NCBI GenBank assembly: GCA_900546345.1
Contig: URCI01000026.1
Span: 1-37,910 of the forward strand
Direction: 5' to 3'
Length of the DNA: 37,910 bases
DNA from: an uncultured Prevotella sp.
GTDB lineage: Bacteria > Bacteroidota > Bacteroidia > Bacteroidales > Bacteroidaceae
Every line of letters starts with the position of its first letter. Position 1 is the stretch's first letter. A model generated the notes under the pieces. That model had not been told where the DNA came from, searched no databases, and saw only the letters and a list, made by a program, of their open reading frames with translations. Both the position numbers and the translations under genes were made by a program. Shown here in pieces: positions 7,329-16,686 of the stretch.

Positions 7329-8777
7329 TTATGCACCGTGGAACAAATATTCCTTTTGAGTGTCTATGGCGATACGTGTGAAGAGCTCATTGACAAGTCG
7401 GTCAGCAACGTCAAGCGCATGGTTGAGCACCTGGTTACTGAAGGCTTGCAGCATGTCGTGAGCTTCCATCGGACGTTCTTTGTAGATAGCCAGATAACGC
7501 TCTTCAAACTCCTTCTGCCGTTGGTCATTCTCTGCTTCCAATTTGGCATAAGTCTCTTTGATCAGTGGTGCATAGGCGTTGTAGTTGACCATGCCCAGCG
7601 TCATCACTTTACGGAAGCGCCAGTAGGCTGATTCTGAATCGCAATTGTTGTCACCGATGCTATAGGCTTTCGGGAAAGAAGAAATGCCCTGATATATAGG
7701 AAGGAATACACCGAGGTCAGCCATACCATTGGCCACGTAGGTGATGCAACCAATTTCCTTGGGCAACCACGGACGCACTTGCATGAGATGTGTCTGTGTG
7801 GTACGGAAAATCGACACAGGCCGGAAAGGCTCCTTACCATTGTTGTGGAGATAGGGATCGTGATCAGTGCCGTCGTAGTGAAAACGGAAGGCATTGCGCA
7901 AGCGAGCGATCGTGATAGGCTGTTCAGCTTCTGCAAAGACAGGGAATGTATTCTTGCTGACGTCCTGCTTCATGCTGGGTGAGAAAATGCCCTGCAATCC
8001 CCAGACTCGAGGATAGTTATAAGTGGTATCGTCCTTATCATCCTTGGCGTAGGCTTCATGGAAGTCAAACTCACCCTTAGCTGGGTCATAGAGACCATGT
8101 TCCTGCGCAAATTCTATGAGATCCTTGGAAGCGATGTAGTTATCTTTGTCATTCGGATCATAGTGGCGGAAGCGACTTTGGTTACCTGTGACAAAATACT
8201 TATCATTGGGCATACGGCAGGCCAGATAACGATGGCCACAGCAGTTTTCGAGATACCAAGTCTCTTTGCTGTCGATGAAGCCAATGCCGAATCCCTCTGC
8301 CGATCCGTATTTCTCAATCAGGGCACCCAAGCGCTCGACACCTTCCCTTGCTGAATGGATATAGGGTAAAACTATATTGTAGGTACAGTTCTCTGCCAGG
8401 CCGTCCTTGACGTATGGATCAAACTCCAGGGCTTTGGGTGAACTGAAAATTGTCTCAGTACTGCTCTCGCCAATTCCCAGTGAGTTGAACCCCGCACTTC
8501 CCCATTCATGATGATACTGGTAGTCGGGCAGTGCCGTATAACCTAAGCGCTTCTTTGGCAATGGGCAGCTGAAGGCGCTGTCATCGGCAACAAACTCTTC
8601 CGGACCATTGTCGGTGTCGGGGAAGACTAGCCAGTTCTTGCAGCGCATGGCGTCGAAATCCTCGGAACGGGCATAGATGTGAGAGCCGTCACCCGTGGCT
8701 TTGCAGCCCACGACGATGGTCGTACACTCCGAGCGGAGGCGGCCCATGATTTCCTTTTCTTTCTTTTCCATAGTCAT
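7329..8777 (-). CDS. C69 family dipeptidase (PepD-like)
   Basis: A 482-residue peptidase of the N-terminal nucleophile type. Near the N-terminus is ECTTIVVG, then ATGDGSHIYARSEDFD, which is the C69 signature; the cysteine (residue 18 from this start) should be the nucleophile exposed by self-cleavage. Later segments such as WLPKEIGCITYVANG and ESAYWRFRKVMTLG also fit the family. A longer reading frame reaches 8843, but that would overlap the upstream helicase gene and push the cysteine to residue 40, so a start at 8777 (M-T-M) or 8771 is preferred. The 35-base gap to the helicase gene suggests shared transcription. No clear signal peptide; likely cytoplasmic dipeptide hydrolysis. Confidence 0.85.
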   Translation of the reverse strand: MTMEKKEKEIMGRLRSECTTIVVGCKATGDGSHIYARSEDFDAMRCKNWLVFPDTDNGPEEFVADDSAFSCPLPKKRLGYTALPDYQYHHEWGSAGFNSLGIGESSTETIFSSPKALEFDPYVKDGLAENCTYNIVLPYIHSAREGVERLGALIEKYGSAEGFGIGFIDSKETWYLENCCGHRYLACRMPNDKYFVTGNQSRFRHYDPNDKDNYIASKDLIEFAQEHGLYDPAKGEFDFHEAYAKDDKDDTTYNYPRVWGLQGIFSPSMKQDVSKNTFPVFAEAEQPITIARLRNAFRFHYDGTDHDPYLHNNGKEPFRPVSIFRTTQTHLMQVRPWLPKEIGCITYVANGMADLGVFLPIYQGISSFPKAYSIGDNNCDSESAYWRFRKVMTLGMVNYNAYAPLIKETYAKLEAENDQRQKEFEERYLAIYKERPMEAHDMLQAFSNQVLNHALDVADRLVNELFTRIAIDTQKEYLFHGA

Positions 8778-8812
8778 TAATGATAATAAGATTATATGTT
8801 CATAGATGATGC

Positions 8813-10573
8813 TCATTTCTTGCGTCCCAAGGAGCGCAGCCATTTCAACGGGTGGCGCAGCACATTGCCAATGCCTTTGTTTTGGTTAGCAGTCTGTTGG
8901 GCAGCCGGCTGGCTCTTTTGGCGACTCTTGTTCTTGGTCTTGTTGGGTTGTGCATTCCGGTTACGGTTATCCTGACCATTGCCGTTTTGTCCGTTACGTC
9001 CTTCACCTTTATATCCCCGCTGCTTACGGTTGTTGCGCGTGCGTTCCTGTCCTTGACGGTTCTCGTTGCTATGATTCTCATTATTGCGAGTCTCTGCATT
9101 TCGTGTCTCGTCATTGCGCTGGTCTTTGTTGCGGTTGTCCCCGTTACGTCTGTTGCGGTTGCGGTTGCCTCTGTTGCCCTGGCTCTGTCCTTCAACAGGT
9201 CTGTTCTCACCATTCTGCCGTTCAGCGCTGTCCTGTCCTTCGGTCTGATTTCGGTTGCCGCGTTGCCGGCGGTTGCTGTGACGGTCATCGCGCTGCTCGC
9301 CTTGTGCGTTTTGTGCATTCTGCGCATTGCGATTACTGCGCTTGGCATCTTTGTGGGCAGTATTGTCACGGTCTTTGCGTCTACGGCTCTTAGCCGATGT
9401 CTTGCCATTGCGTTTAGCGATGGTATATTCCGGTCCCTCTCCACAGCCTTCGGGCAGTGGATTCTTTGTGATTTCTTTGTCCAAGAACTTCTCTATCTGA
9501 TGGAAGGCATACATATCGTCTTCGTTGACCAGTGTGATAGCGACTCCATCACGGTCAGCACGTGCTGTACGTCCGATGCGGTGGACATAGTCCTCGGCAT
9601 CGTGAGGGACATCGTAGTTGATGACCATTGCGATATCATCGATATCGATGCCACGGGCAAGTATGTCGGTAGCTACCAGCACGTCGATCTGTCCGCTCTT
9701 GAATTTGAACATCATATCATCGCGCTCGGCCTGTTCCAGGTCAGAGTGCATTTCTCCGCTGTTGATGTGCAGGCGGGTGAGTGCCTGGTTGATATGCTTC
9801 ACCTTCTGCTTGCTGCCGGAGAAGATGATGACACGTTTGAGGTCGCCAGCCTTGAAGATATCCTCAATGATCTTGAGTTTCTGTGTTTCATAACAGATGT
9901 ATGCGCTCTGCTTGATTTTCTCTGCTGGTTTGCTCACAGCCAGTTTCACTTCCACTGGATCCTTTAGCAGGTTCTGTGCCAACTTCTCAATATCTTTGGG
10001 CATAGTAGCTGAGAACATGATCGTCTGGCATGTCTTGGGCAATTGCGAGGCGATCTTCATGATATCGTCAGAGAATCCCATGTCCAGCATACGGTCGGCT
10101 TCGTCGAGTACGAAGAAGCTCACCTTGCTCAGATCTACGTTTCCCAAACTGATGTGTGAGATGAGGCGGCCCGGCGTAGCGATGACAACGTCCACTCCCG
10201 ACTTCATACTCTTCAGTTCCTGGTCATAGCGGTTGCCGTCATTGCCACCATAGACAGCTACACTGCTCACGCCCGGTGTGTAGTAGGCAAAGCCTTGCAT
10301 GGCCTGGTCGATTTGCTGTGCCAACTCTCGTGTCGGAGACATGATCACACAGTTGACAGCATGATCGGGGAATCCCCCATCATCGAGCCGGGAGAGGATC
10401 GGCAACAGATAGGCAGCAGTCTTACCTGTTCCCGTTTGCGCCACACCGAGGACGTCACGACCGGCAAGAATTTCAGGAATGCATTTTTCCTGAACCGGTG
10501 TGCACTCTTCAAAGCGCATATCGTAAAGTGCGTCAAGAACGTTATCGCTTAAATCTAATTCTTCAAATCTCAT
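8813..10573 (-). CDS. DEAD-box RNA helicase, RhlE-like, with long basic tail
   Basis: A 586-residue ATP-dependent RNA helicase. The core (1 to about 370) shows a Q motif (FEECTPVQEKCIPEIL), AQTGTGKT, PTRELAQQ, DEADRMLDMGF, SAT and HRIGRTARADR. The C-terminal third is a low-complexity tail rich in Arg, Asn, Gln and Gly with repeated NRN and RNDETRNAETR-like segments, followed by a short basic end (HPLKWLRSLGRKK). Such tails bind RNA non-specifically and often drive condensate formation. The core fits the RhlE/CsdA group used in ribosome assembly and cold growth; which subfamily is uncertain. The upstream region is long and A/T-rich with an inverted repeat, consistent with leader-based control. 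The gene is followed closely by the dipeptidase gene. Confidence 0.93.
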   Translation of the reverse strand: MRFEELDLSDNVLDALYDMRFEECTPVQEKCIPEILAGRDVLGVAQTGTGKTAAYLLPILSRLDDGGFPDHAVNCVIMSPTRELAQQIDQAMQGFAYYTPGVSSVAVYGGNDGNRYDQELKSMKSGVDVVIATPGRLISHISLGNVDLSKVSFFVLDEADRMLDMGFSDDIMKIASQLPKTCQTIMFSATMPKDIEKLAQNLLKDPVEVKLAVSKPAEKIKQSAYICYETQKLKIIEDIFKAGDLKRVIIFSGSKQKVKHINQALTRLHINSGEMHSDLEQAERDDMMFKFKSGQIDVLVATDILARGIDIDDIAMVINYDVPHDAEDYVHRIGRTARADRDGVAITLVNEDDMYAFHQIEKFLDKEITKNPLPEGCGEGPEYTIAKRNGKTSAKSRRRKDRDNTAHKDAKRSNRNAQNAQNAQGEQRDDRHSNRRQRGNRNQTEGQDSAERQNGENRPVEGQSQGNRGNRNRNRRNGDNRNKDQRNDETRNAETRNNENHSNENRQGQERTRNNRKQRGYKGEGRNGQNGNGQDNRNRNAQPNKTKNKSRQKSQPAAQQTANQNKGIGNVLRHPLKWLRSLGRKK

Positions 10574-10704
10574 TATATATGCTTCTTTTTATCGTTTAAT
10601 ATAAATAAGGTGTATCACCTTACTTGTTATTCTGAACAGTCTTTTATGTTTTTATTTATTATCTGTTATTTATAATTTCTACACTATACATTATACATTA
10701 TTCA
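10574..10704 (-). promoter_or_regulatory. A/T-rich leader of the DEAD-box helicase with inverted repeat
   Basis: Between the lptF/G-type gene and the helicase start are 131 A/T-rich bases. They contain a 7-bp inverted repeat with a 3-base spacer (taaggtg, 10606-10612; cacctta, 10616-10622), and tatacat/tattcat direct repeats near 10682-10704. No clear TAnnTTTG box was found. The hairpin lies about 35-50 bases upstream of the start codon. Confidence 0.4.
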
Positions 10705-11988
10705 TTAATTCGGTGCTTGTCGATAGCAGACCAAGGCGATGATCAGGAAGATGAGATTCGGTGTCCATGCAGCCAAGGCAGGTGGAAAGCCTGCATTGAT
10801 AGCAAAGGATGCCGACACTGTCTGCAACATGATATAGGTGAAACTAAGTGCCAGTCCGATACCCAAATAGAGTCCCATGCCACCTTTTCGCTTTCTCGCT
10901 GATAGCGACGCACCGATGATCGTCAGGATAAACGAGGCGAATGAGGAGGCAATACGCTTGTGATATTCCACCTCATACTGTACGACATTGCCCGAACCGC
11001 GGTTGATCTGCTTCGAGATATAGTCTTTCAGTGCGGGTGAGGTGAATGTCTCCTGCTGTCCTTTGGAGTAGACCAGATCCATGGGTTCCATCTGTATGAT
11101 TGTGTCCTTTGAGGCTCCCGTGGTGATATGTTCTCGCAGACCCTTGAGTTTTCTGATCTTCCAGTTGCTCAACTTCCAGTGAAATTTACTATCAGAGATG
11201 GTGTCATACTGCACCGTCATGGCTGTCAGATGCGAGATGAGCTTTTTGTCCTTGAACTGATCCAGACAAAAGCCGTATCCCTGTTTCTGTGTGTCGTCGT
11301 AGTGTTGTATATAGGCGATCACGCCCGGTCCTACTTGCAGCTGCACATTATCGGCTGCCGTCTGCATCTTTTTGTTTTTATAAAGCGACTCGAAATTCTG
11401 CCGTATCACAGTGCCATGAGGGATAATATAGGCAGAGAGATAATACGACATGCCGGCTAAAAGTACACAGGTGAACATATAAGGGCGGAGCAATCGCTTA
11501 AAGGAGATGCCCGTTGCCAGCATGGCGATGATCTCCGAGTTACCGGCCATCTTGGAAGTGAAGAAGATGACGGCAATGAAAACGAACAACGCACTGAACA
11601 GATTGGCGAAGTAAGGGATGAAGTTGGCATAATAGTCAAAGACAATGGCCCGTAACGGCGCATGGTACTGCGTGAACTTCGCAAGGTTCTCATTGACATC
11701 AAAGACAATGGAGATAGAGATGATCAGAGCAATGGAGAAGAAATAGGTACCGATAAACTTGCGTATGATATACCAGTCAATCTTCTTGATATACCTAAAT
11801 GGATTAAGGTATTTCAGTACCTTTAGGAAACGAAACAGATGTCCGATCCACTTCAGTATACGTTGCAGCAGACGGGTGTGGCGTGCAATCCAGCTGAAGC
11901 ATTTGTGCAGCCACGCCGGATGACGGCTCATCCAGCGTGCTATCTTATAGCGTCTGCGATGTTTACGTATCTTGCTAAAACTTTTCAT
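10705..11988 (-). CDS. LptF/LptG (YjgP/YjgQ) family permease
   Basis: A 427-residue inner-membrane protein of the lipopolysaccharide export ABC transporter Lpt. After a very basic N-terminal extension of about 60 residues come a first membrane helix (IGTYFFSIALIISISIVFDV), helices 2 and 3 around an FIPYFANLFSALFVFIAVIFF segment, a large periplasmic beta-jellyroll region, and three helices at the end (for example FASFILTIIGASLSA). This is the LptF/LptG plan; one gene cannot tell which of the two it is. A longer frame starts at 12045, overlapping tgt; the ATG at 11988 gives the natural MKSFSKIRKH start 15 bases after tgt. It is the third gene of a lon-tgt-lpt group. Confidence 0.88.
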   Translation of the reverse strand: MKSFSKIRKHRRRYKIARWMSRHPAWLHKCFSWIARHTRLLQRILKWIGHLFRFLKVLKYLNPFRYIKKIDWYIIRKFIGTYFFSIALIISISIVFDVNENLAKFTQYHAPLRAIVFDYYANFIPYFANLFSALFVFIAVIFFTSKMAGNSEIIAMLATGISFKRLLRPYMFTCVLLAGMSYYLSAYIIPHGTVIRQNFESLYKNKKMQTAADNVQLQVGPGVIAYIQHYDDTQKQGYGFCLDQFKDKKLISHLTAMTVQYDTISDSKFHWKLSNWKIRKLKGLREHITTGASKDTIIQMEPMDLVYSKGQQETFTSPALKDYISKQINRGSGNVVQYEVEYHKRIASSFASFILTIIGASLSARKRKGGMGLYLGIGLALSFTYIMLQTVSASFAINAGFPPALAAWTPNLIFLIIALVCYRQAPN

Positions 11989-12002
11989 GATTGCGATGAT
12001 AA

Positions 12003-13130
12003 TCAAATTCTTCTGCCGAGCTGGTCGATGACCGACCGCTTCCACTGCACAAAGTCGCCCTGCTCGATATGCTGGCGGGCGTCGGTGACCAGTCGGAGGT
12101 AGAAAGCCAGGTTATGGATACTGGCAATCTGCATGGCCAGCAACTCACCTGCTTTGAACAAATGGTGGAGATAGGCCTTGGTATACACCCGGTCAGTCTC
12201 GCAACCGTCGGGATCGATAGGGGAGAAGTCCATTTCCCATTTCTTGTTCCGCATGTTCATCGTGCCCTGATAGGTGAAGAGCATGGCATTGCGGCCATTG
12301 CGTGTTGGCATGACGCAGTCGAACATATCCACACCGCGCTCAATGGCCTCAAGAATGTTCTGCGGTGTTCCCACCCCCATCAGATAGCGTGGTTTGTCCT
12401 TGGGGAGGATTTCGTTAACGACTTCTATCATCTCGTACATCACCTCAGTAGGCTCTCCCACAGCCAGTCCACCGATGGCATTGCCCTCTGCTCCCTTGTC
12501 TGCCACATACTTGGCCGCTTCCTGCCGCAGGTCTTTAAAAGTACAGCCTTGTACGATAGGGAAGAGGCTTTGATGATAACCATACAGAGGCTCGGTCTCG
12601 TTGAATCGTTTGATACAACGGTCCAGCCAGCGCTGTGTCATGCCAAGGCTTTTCTTGGCATAGGCATAGTCGCTCTGTCCCGGCGGACACTCGTCGAGAG
12701 CCATCATGATGTCAGCGCCGATGACGCGCTCGGTGTCCATTACGTTCTCAGGTGTGAAGAAATGTTTTGAGCCGTCGATGTGTGACCGAAACTCACAACC
12801 TTCCTCTCTGAGCTTACGGATACCGGTCAGAGAGAAGACCTGGAAGCCGCCGCTATCAGTCAGAATAGGACGTTCCCAGCCGTTGAAACCATGCAGACCA
12901 CCTGCCGCACGCAATACTTCCAGCCCAGGACGAAGGTAGAGATGATAAGTGTTGCCCAATATGATCTGTGCCTTCACCTGTTCACGCAACTCACTGAAGT
13001 GCACGCCTTTGACCGATCCACACGTGCCCACTGGCATGAAGATGGGGGTCTTGATCTGTCCATGATCGGTCGTGATCAGTCCTGTACGGGCATCACTGGC
13101 GTTGTCGGTATGTTGAAGTTCAAATGTCAT
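12003..13130 (-). CDS. tgt: Queuine/preQ1 tRNA-guanine transglycosylase
   Basis: A 375-residue enzyme that exchanges the wobble guanine of GUN-anticodon tRNAs for preQ1 during queuosine synthesis. Seen: TDSGGFQVFS (substrate pocket and general base), GGLAVGEP, YLMGVGTPQNILEAI, and FDCVMPTRNGRNA with the nucleophilic Asp at about 271. The usual zinc site (CxCxxC, then His) is degraded: in the matching stretch only one Cys (about 310) remains and the third Cys position is Asp (GCETDRVYTKAYLHH). I recall similar loss in other Bacteroidota TGTs, so this may be a clade feature rather than damage. It lies 8 bases after lon and just before the lpt permease gene. Confidence 0.95.
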   Translation of the reverse strand: MTFELQHTDNASDARTGLITTDHGQIKTPIFMPVGTCGSVKGVHFSELREQVKAQIILGNTYHLYLRPGLEVLRAAGGLHGFNGWERPILTDSGGFQVFSLTGIRKLREEGCEFRSHIDGSKHFFTPENVMDTERVIGADIMMALDECPPGQSDYAYAKKSLGMTQRWLDRCIKRFNETEPLYGYHQSLFPIVQGCTFKDLRQEAAKYVADKGAEGNAIGGLAVGEPTEVMYEMIEVVNEILPKDKPRYLMGVGTPQNILEAIERGVDMFDCVMPTRNGRNAMLFTYQGTMNMRNKKWEMDFSPIDPDGCETDRVYTKAYLHHLFKAGELLAMQIASIHNLAFYLRLVTDARQHIEQGDFVQWKRSVIDQLGRRI

Positions 13131-13138
13131 ATTGTGCT

Positions 13139-15628
13139 TTATTCGTCTTTCTTTTTGTCGCTGTCGTTGTTTTCTTCCTCTGGAACGGACAGATCCACGG
13201 GGTTAGCCACGATCTCGTCTGTCAGGGCAAAATCCCATACGTCCTGTACGTTCTCAACATAATGGAACTCTACGCCCTTGCGATACTTCTCTGGGATCTC
13301 CTCGATATCTTTCTTGTTGTCGCGGCACATGACGATGTCCGTGATACCGGCTCGTTTGGCAGCGAGAATTTTTTCCTTGATACCTCCCACGGGCAGTACC
13401 TTTCCGCGAAGTGTGATCTCTCCTGTCATGGCCGTGTTCTTCCGTACCTTACGCTGTGTGATGGCCGAAGCGATCGATGTAGCGATGGTGATACCGGCCG
13501 ATGGTCCGTCTTTGGGCGTGGCGCCTTCGGGAACGTGGATATGGATATTCCAGTTATCGAAGATGCGATAGTCGATTTTCAGTGCGTCGCAATGCGCCTT
13601 GACATATTGCAAGGCGATGATGGCACTCTCCTTCATCACGTCGCCGAGATTACCTGTCAGCGTGAGCTTTCCGCCTTTACCCTTAGATAGGGAGGTCTCG
13701 ATGAAAAGAATCTCTCCACCGACACTTGTCCATGCCAGTCCTGTGACCACACCCGCGTAGTCATTACCCTGGTAAATGTCGCGATAGAAGGGAGGATTGC
13801 CCAGCAGATCCTGTAGCACAGCCGGCGTGATCGTGGTGTATTCCAGTTCCCCGTCCATTGCCTTCTTAAAGGCAAGCTTGCGCAAGGCCTTGTTGATCTG
13901 TTTTTCCAATTGTCTGACTCCGCTCTCGCGAGTGTAGGACTCGATGATCTTTTCCAGTGCCTGCTTGGTGAACTTCACAGGCGGTTCAAGGGTGTCGAGC
14001 CCCGTGTTCTGCAATTCCTTCGGCACGAGATGACGCTTGGCAATCTCAATCTTTTCCTCTGTGATATATCCCGATACCTCAATGATCTCCATGCGGTCAA
14101 GCAATGGACGCGGGATCGTATTGAGATCATTGGCTGTCGCGATGAACAGCACCTTGGAGAGATCATAGTCCACATCCAGGAAGTTGTCGTGGAAGGCATT
14201 GTTCTGCTCAGGATCCAACACTTCCAGCAAGGCAGACGCAGGATCACCATTGATGGTGTTCTGTGTGACCTTATCGATCTCGTCGAGGATAAAGACGGGA
14301 TTGGAAGAGCCTGCCTTTTGTATGCTCTTGATGATACGACCGGGCATGGCACCAACATACGTGCGCCGATGTCCCCGAATCTCACTCTCATCGTGAAGTC
14401 CGCCCAATGAGACGCGTACATATTTGCGTTTCATGGCTGCCGCAATGCTCTTGCCCAGTGAGGTCTTACCGACTCCCGGTGGACCATACAGACAGATGAT
14501 CGGTGACTTCAAGTCGCCCCGAAGCTTCAGTACAGCGAGGTATTCCAGTATGCGCTCCTTGACTTTCTCCATGCCATAGTGGTCATGATCCAAGATGCGG
14601 CGTGCACGCTTCAGATCGAGGTTGTCTTCCGTATATTCCCCCCAAGGCAAGTTGACAAGTTGCTCGAGATAGTTGACTTGCATACTGAATTCGGGGCTCT
14701 GCGTGTTGAGCAGGTCAAGTCTGTCAAGCTCCTTTTTGAAGAGTTTGGCCACTTCTTCCGGCCATTTTTTGTTTTTCGCCTTCTCTTCCAGATCATGCTT
14801 TTCCGTGGATTCTCCATCCGATCCGAGTTCTTCCCGGATGTTCTTCATCTGTTGCTGAAGGAAGTATTCCTTTTGCTGCTCATCGAGATCCTCGTGGGTC
14901 TTCTGCCGGATCTGGTTTTTCAGTTCCGCCAGTTGTATGTCGCGGTTCTCTATTTTCAGCAGTTCCACGAGGCGCTGCGCAACGTTATCGATTTGCAGTA
15001 ACTTGATTTTGTCGCGAACAGAGAACGGCAGGTTGGTGCAAACAAAGTTGATGAGCAGCGTCTCATCTCCCAGATTGTTTAAGGGCATGACCATTTCGTC
15101 GGGAATGTCATCGCTGATGCGGACGAGTCTTTCTGTTGTGGTATGCAGATCGCCCATCATCGTTTTGAATTCCTGATTTTTGTCTTTCTCTTGCGGGAGT
15201 TGTTCCGGCAGGGCATTCACCACACCCGTATAGTAAGGGCGATAGCTGACGATCTTCTCAAGCTCACAGCGTCCCAGTGCCTGGAAGATGGCCGTGATGT
15301 TGCCGGGAGTGGGCATCTCTATCATCTTCACCAACCGTGCATAGACACCGACTTTGTAGAGATCGGCAGTCTTGGGGTTGTCGTTGTCGGCATTGTGCTG
15401 ACAGAACACAGCGCAGATGTTGCCTTCCCCTATCTTGTTGAGTTTCTTGGCCAAATTGAGGCTGGCTTTCCTTCCCAACAGAATAGGTACGAGCACACCG
15501 GGGAAAAGCACCATGTTGCGCGTGGTCAACACGGGAACTTCATCGGGAGCCTTGGTATTGAAGAGATTGCTGATGTCGCCGTCATAGTCAGCGAACATCT
15601 GAATGGATGTATTTTGTTTTTTGCTCAT
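13139..15628 (-). CDS. lon: ATP-dependent protease Lon
   Basis: An 829-residue cytoplasmic serine protease that degrades misfolded and regulatory proteins. The N-terminal substrate-binding domain starts near VPVLTTRNMVLFPGV, the AAA+ domain has GPPGVGKTS and a Walker B (VFILDEIDK), and the C-terminal protease domain has the catalytic dyad Ser about 710 (KDGPSAGIT) and Lys about 751 (GGIKEKILAAKRAG). Length is normal for LonA. An in-frame ATG at 15685 would add 19 residues, but it overlaps the likely promoter; the start MSKKQN at 15628 is preferred. The C-terminus is acidic and short. First gene of the lon-tgt-lpt group, which suggests co-expression. Confidence 0.97.
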   Translation of the reverse strand: MSKKQNTSIQMFADYDGDISNLFNTKAPDEVPVLTTRNMVLFPGVLVPILLGRKASLNLAKKLNKIGEGNICAVFCQHNADNDNPKTADLYKVGVYARLVKMIEMPTPGNITAIFQALGRCELEKIVSYRPYYTGVVNALPEQLPQEKDKNQEFKTMMGDLHTTTERLVRISDDIPDEMVMPLNNLGDETLLINFVCTNLPFSVRDKIKLLQIDNVAQRLVELLKIENRDIQLAELKNQIRQKTHEDLDEQQKEYFLQQQMKNIREELGSDGESTEKHDLEEKAKNKKWPEEVAKLFKKELDRLDLLNTQSPEFSMQVNYLEQLVNLPWGEYTEDNLDLKRARRILDHDHYGMEKVKERILEYLAVLKLRGDLKSPIICLYGPPGVGKTSLGKSIAAAMKRKYVRVSLGGLHDESEIRGHRRTYVGAMPGRIIKSIQKAGSSNPVFILDEIDKVTQNTINGDPASALLEVLDPEQNNAFHDNFLDVDYDLSKVLFIATANDLNTIPRPLLDRMEIIEVSGYITEEKIEIAKRHLVPKELQNTGLDTLEPPVKFTKQALEKIIESYTRESGVRQLEKQINKALRKLAFKKAMDGELEYTTITPAVLQDLLGNPPFYRDIYQGNDYAGVVTGLAWTSVGGEILFIETSLSKGKGGKLTLTGNLGDVMKESAIIALQYVKAHCDALKIDYRIFDNWNIHIHVPEGATPKDGPSAGITIATSIASAITQRKVRKNTAMTGEITLRGKVLPVGGIKEKILAAKRAGITDIVMCRDNKKDIEEIPEKYRKGVEFHYVENVQDVWDFALTDEIVANPVDLSVPEEENNDSDKKKDE

Positions 15629-15682
15629 GTATATTGTTCCTTGTATCAAGCTGTGTGCAGGACCTTTACTACTTTTAATTTG

Positions 15683-15690
15683 CAAAGTTA
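15683..15690 (-). promoter_or_regulatory. Likely -7 box of the lon promoter
   Basis: TAACTTTG on the minus strand (15690-15683), about 55 bases before the lon start, matches the Bacteroidota -7 consensus TAnnTTTG. A clear TTG at the proper -33 distance is not seen, so the call rests on one element. Confidence 0.45.
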
Positions 15691-15798
15691 CAAAAATTAT
15701 ACCATATTGTTTGGCTCTATTCCAAAAAAAACGCTAAACAGAATGATAACAATCACTTATTCAACAAAATATTTCCCAAGGGTCCTCGTTAAAATGAT

Positions 15799-16515
15799 AT
15801 GAATCACACAGAAAAACAAGGTTTTCAGTTCCGTCAGTTCTTCGTTGAGCAGTCCCGTTGTGCCATGAAGGTGGGCACGGACGGCGTGCTCTTAGGCGCC
15901 TGGGCGAAAGGAGGAGATCATATTCTCGACATAGGCACGGGTACAGGCGTTGTTGCCCTGATGATGGCCCAGCGCTATGCCGATGCTATTGTTGATGCCA
16001 TCGATGTCGATCAGGATGCTGCATATCAAGCAACAGAAAATGTGCGGCACGCTCCTTTTTCTCAGAGGATCACCGTGTACCATGCAGCCCTACAAAATTT
16101 TCGTCCTGCCCGGCCCTACGACAGCATAGTGTGCAATCCTCCCTATTTCTTGGACAGTCTCAAAGCACCGGACAGCTCACGCTCCCTCGCCCGCCATGCA
16201 AGCAGCGACAGCATGACATTTCGTGATCTTTTTGGTTTTGTCAAGAAGCATATCACTGCCGAGGGCACACTCAGTGTCATTGTTCCTGTGCTCAGCCTGG
16301 ATGCTTTGGAAACAGAGGCTTATCTCGCAGGATTCAGAAAGACCAGTCAAGTGCTGTTGAAAACGACGCCACGGAAGCCTCATTCCAGAGTCCTTGTATC
16401 ATTCAGTAAGACACTTCGGGGTGACGTCACACAGGAGCAGGCGTGCCTGATGAATGTCGACGGAAGCAGAAGCCTATGGTATCAACGCCTGACGGAAGCA
16501 TTCTATATCAAGTAA
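15799..16515 (+). CDS. trmN6: TrmN6-like tRNA1(Val) adenine-N6 methyltransferase
   Basis: A 238-residue SAM-dependent methyltransferase. The SAM-binding motif is ILDIGTGTGVVALMMA, followed by an acidic strand end (DAIDVDQDA), and the catalytic N6-adenine motif is NPPY at 113-116. The N-terminal FRQFFVEQSRCAMKVGTDGVLLGAW is characteristic of YfiC/TrmN6, which methylates A37 of tRNA1(Val). It is transcribed divergently from lon and convergently towards the lipid kinase gene. No obvious promoter box was found in the 170-base lon/trmN6 gap. The target tRNA is assumed from the family, not shown. Confidence 0.88.
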   Translation: MNHTEKQGFQFRQFFVEQSRCAMKVGTDGVLLGAWAKGGDHILDIGTGTGVVALMMAQRYADAIVDAIDVDQDAAYQATENVRHAPFSQRITVYHAALQNFRPARPYDSIVCNPPYFLDSLKAPDSSRSLARHASSDSMTFRDLFGFVKKHITAEGTLSVIVPVLSLDALETEAYLAGFRKTSQVLLKTTPRKPHSRVLVSFSKTLRGDVTQEQACLMNVDGSRSLWYQRLTEAFYIK

Positions 16516-16645
16516 ACGCCACAAAACCATTGCGCATGACGCTATCGTAAACGCCATGCCAACTATGGGCATACCATCACCCCACCATTCCTAATGAACA
16601 GCCTACATAATAATAATGTGTAAACTAACCCTAGCAAGACCTTGT

Positions 16646-16665
16646 CACCTTATATATATAAGGTG
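16646..16665. repeat. Perfect 20-bp palindrome in a convergent gap
   Basis: A perfect palindrome, cacctta / tatata / taaggtg, lies between the convergent trmN6 and lipid kinase genes, 21 bases beyond the kinase stop. Neither side has a T-run, so it is not a canonical terminator. It could be a hairpin protecting mRNA ends or a protein site. Confidence 0.6.
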
Positions 16666-16686
16666 TCGGTCATCCGCTTGTTCCGA

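Noticed and set aside
8852..9967. 371-residue hydrophobic frame opposite the DEAD-box helicase
   Set aside because: It mirrors the Arg/Asn/Gln-rich helicase tail, whose complement naturally reads as Val, Leu and Ala. It has no membrane-protein family features.
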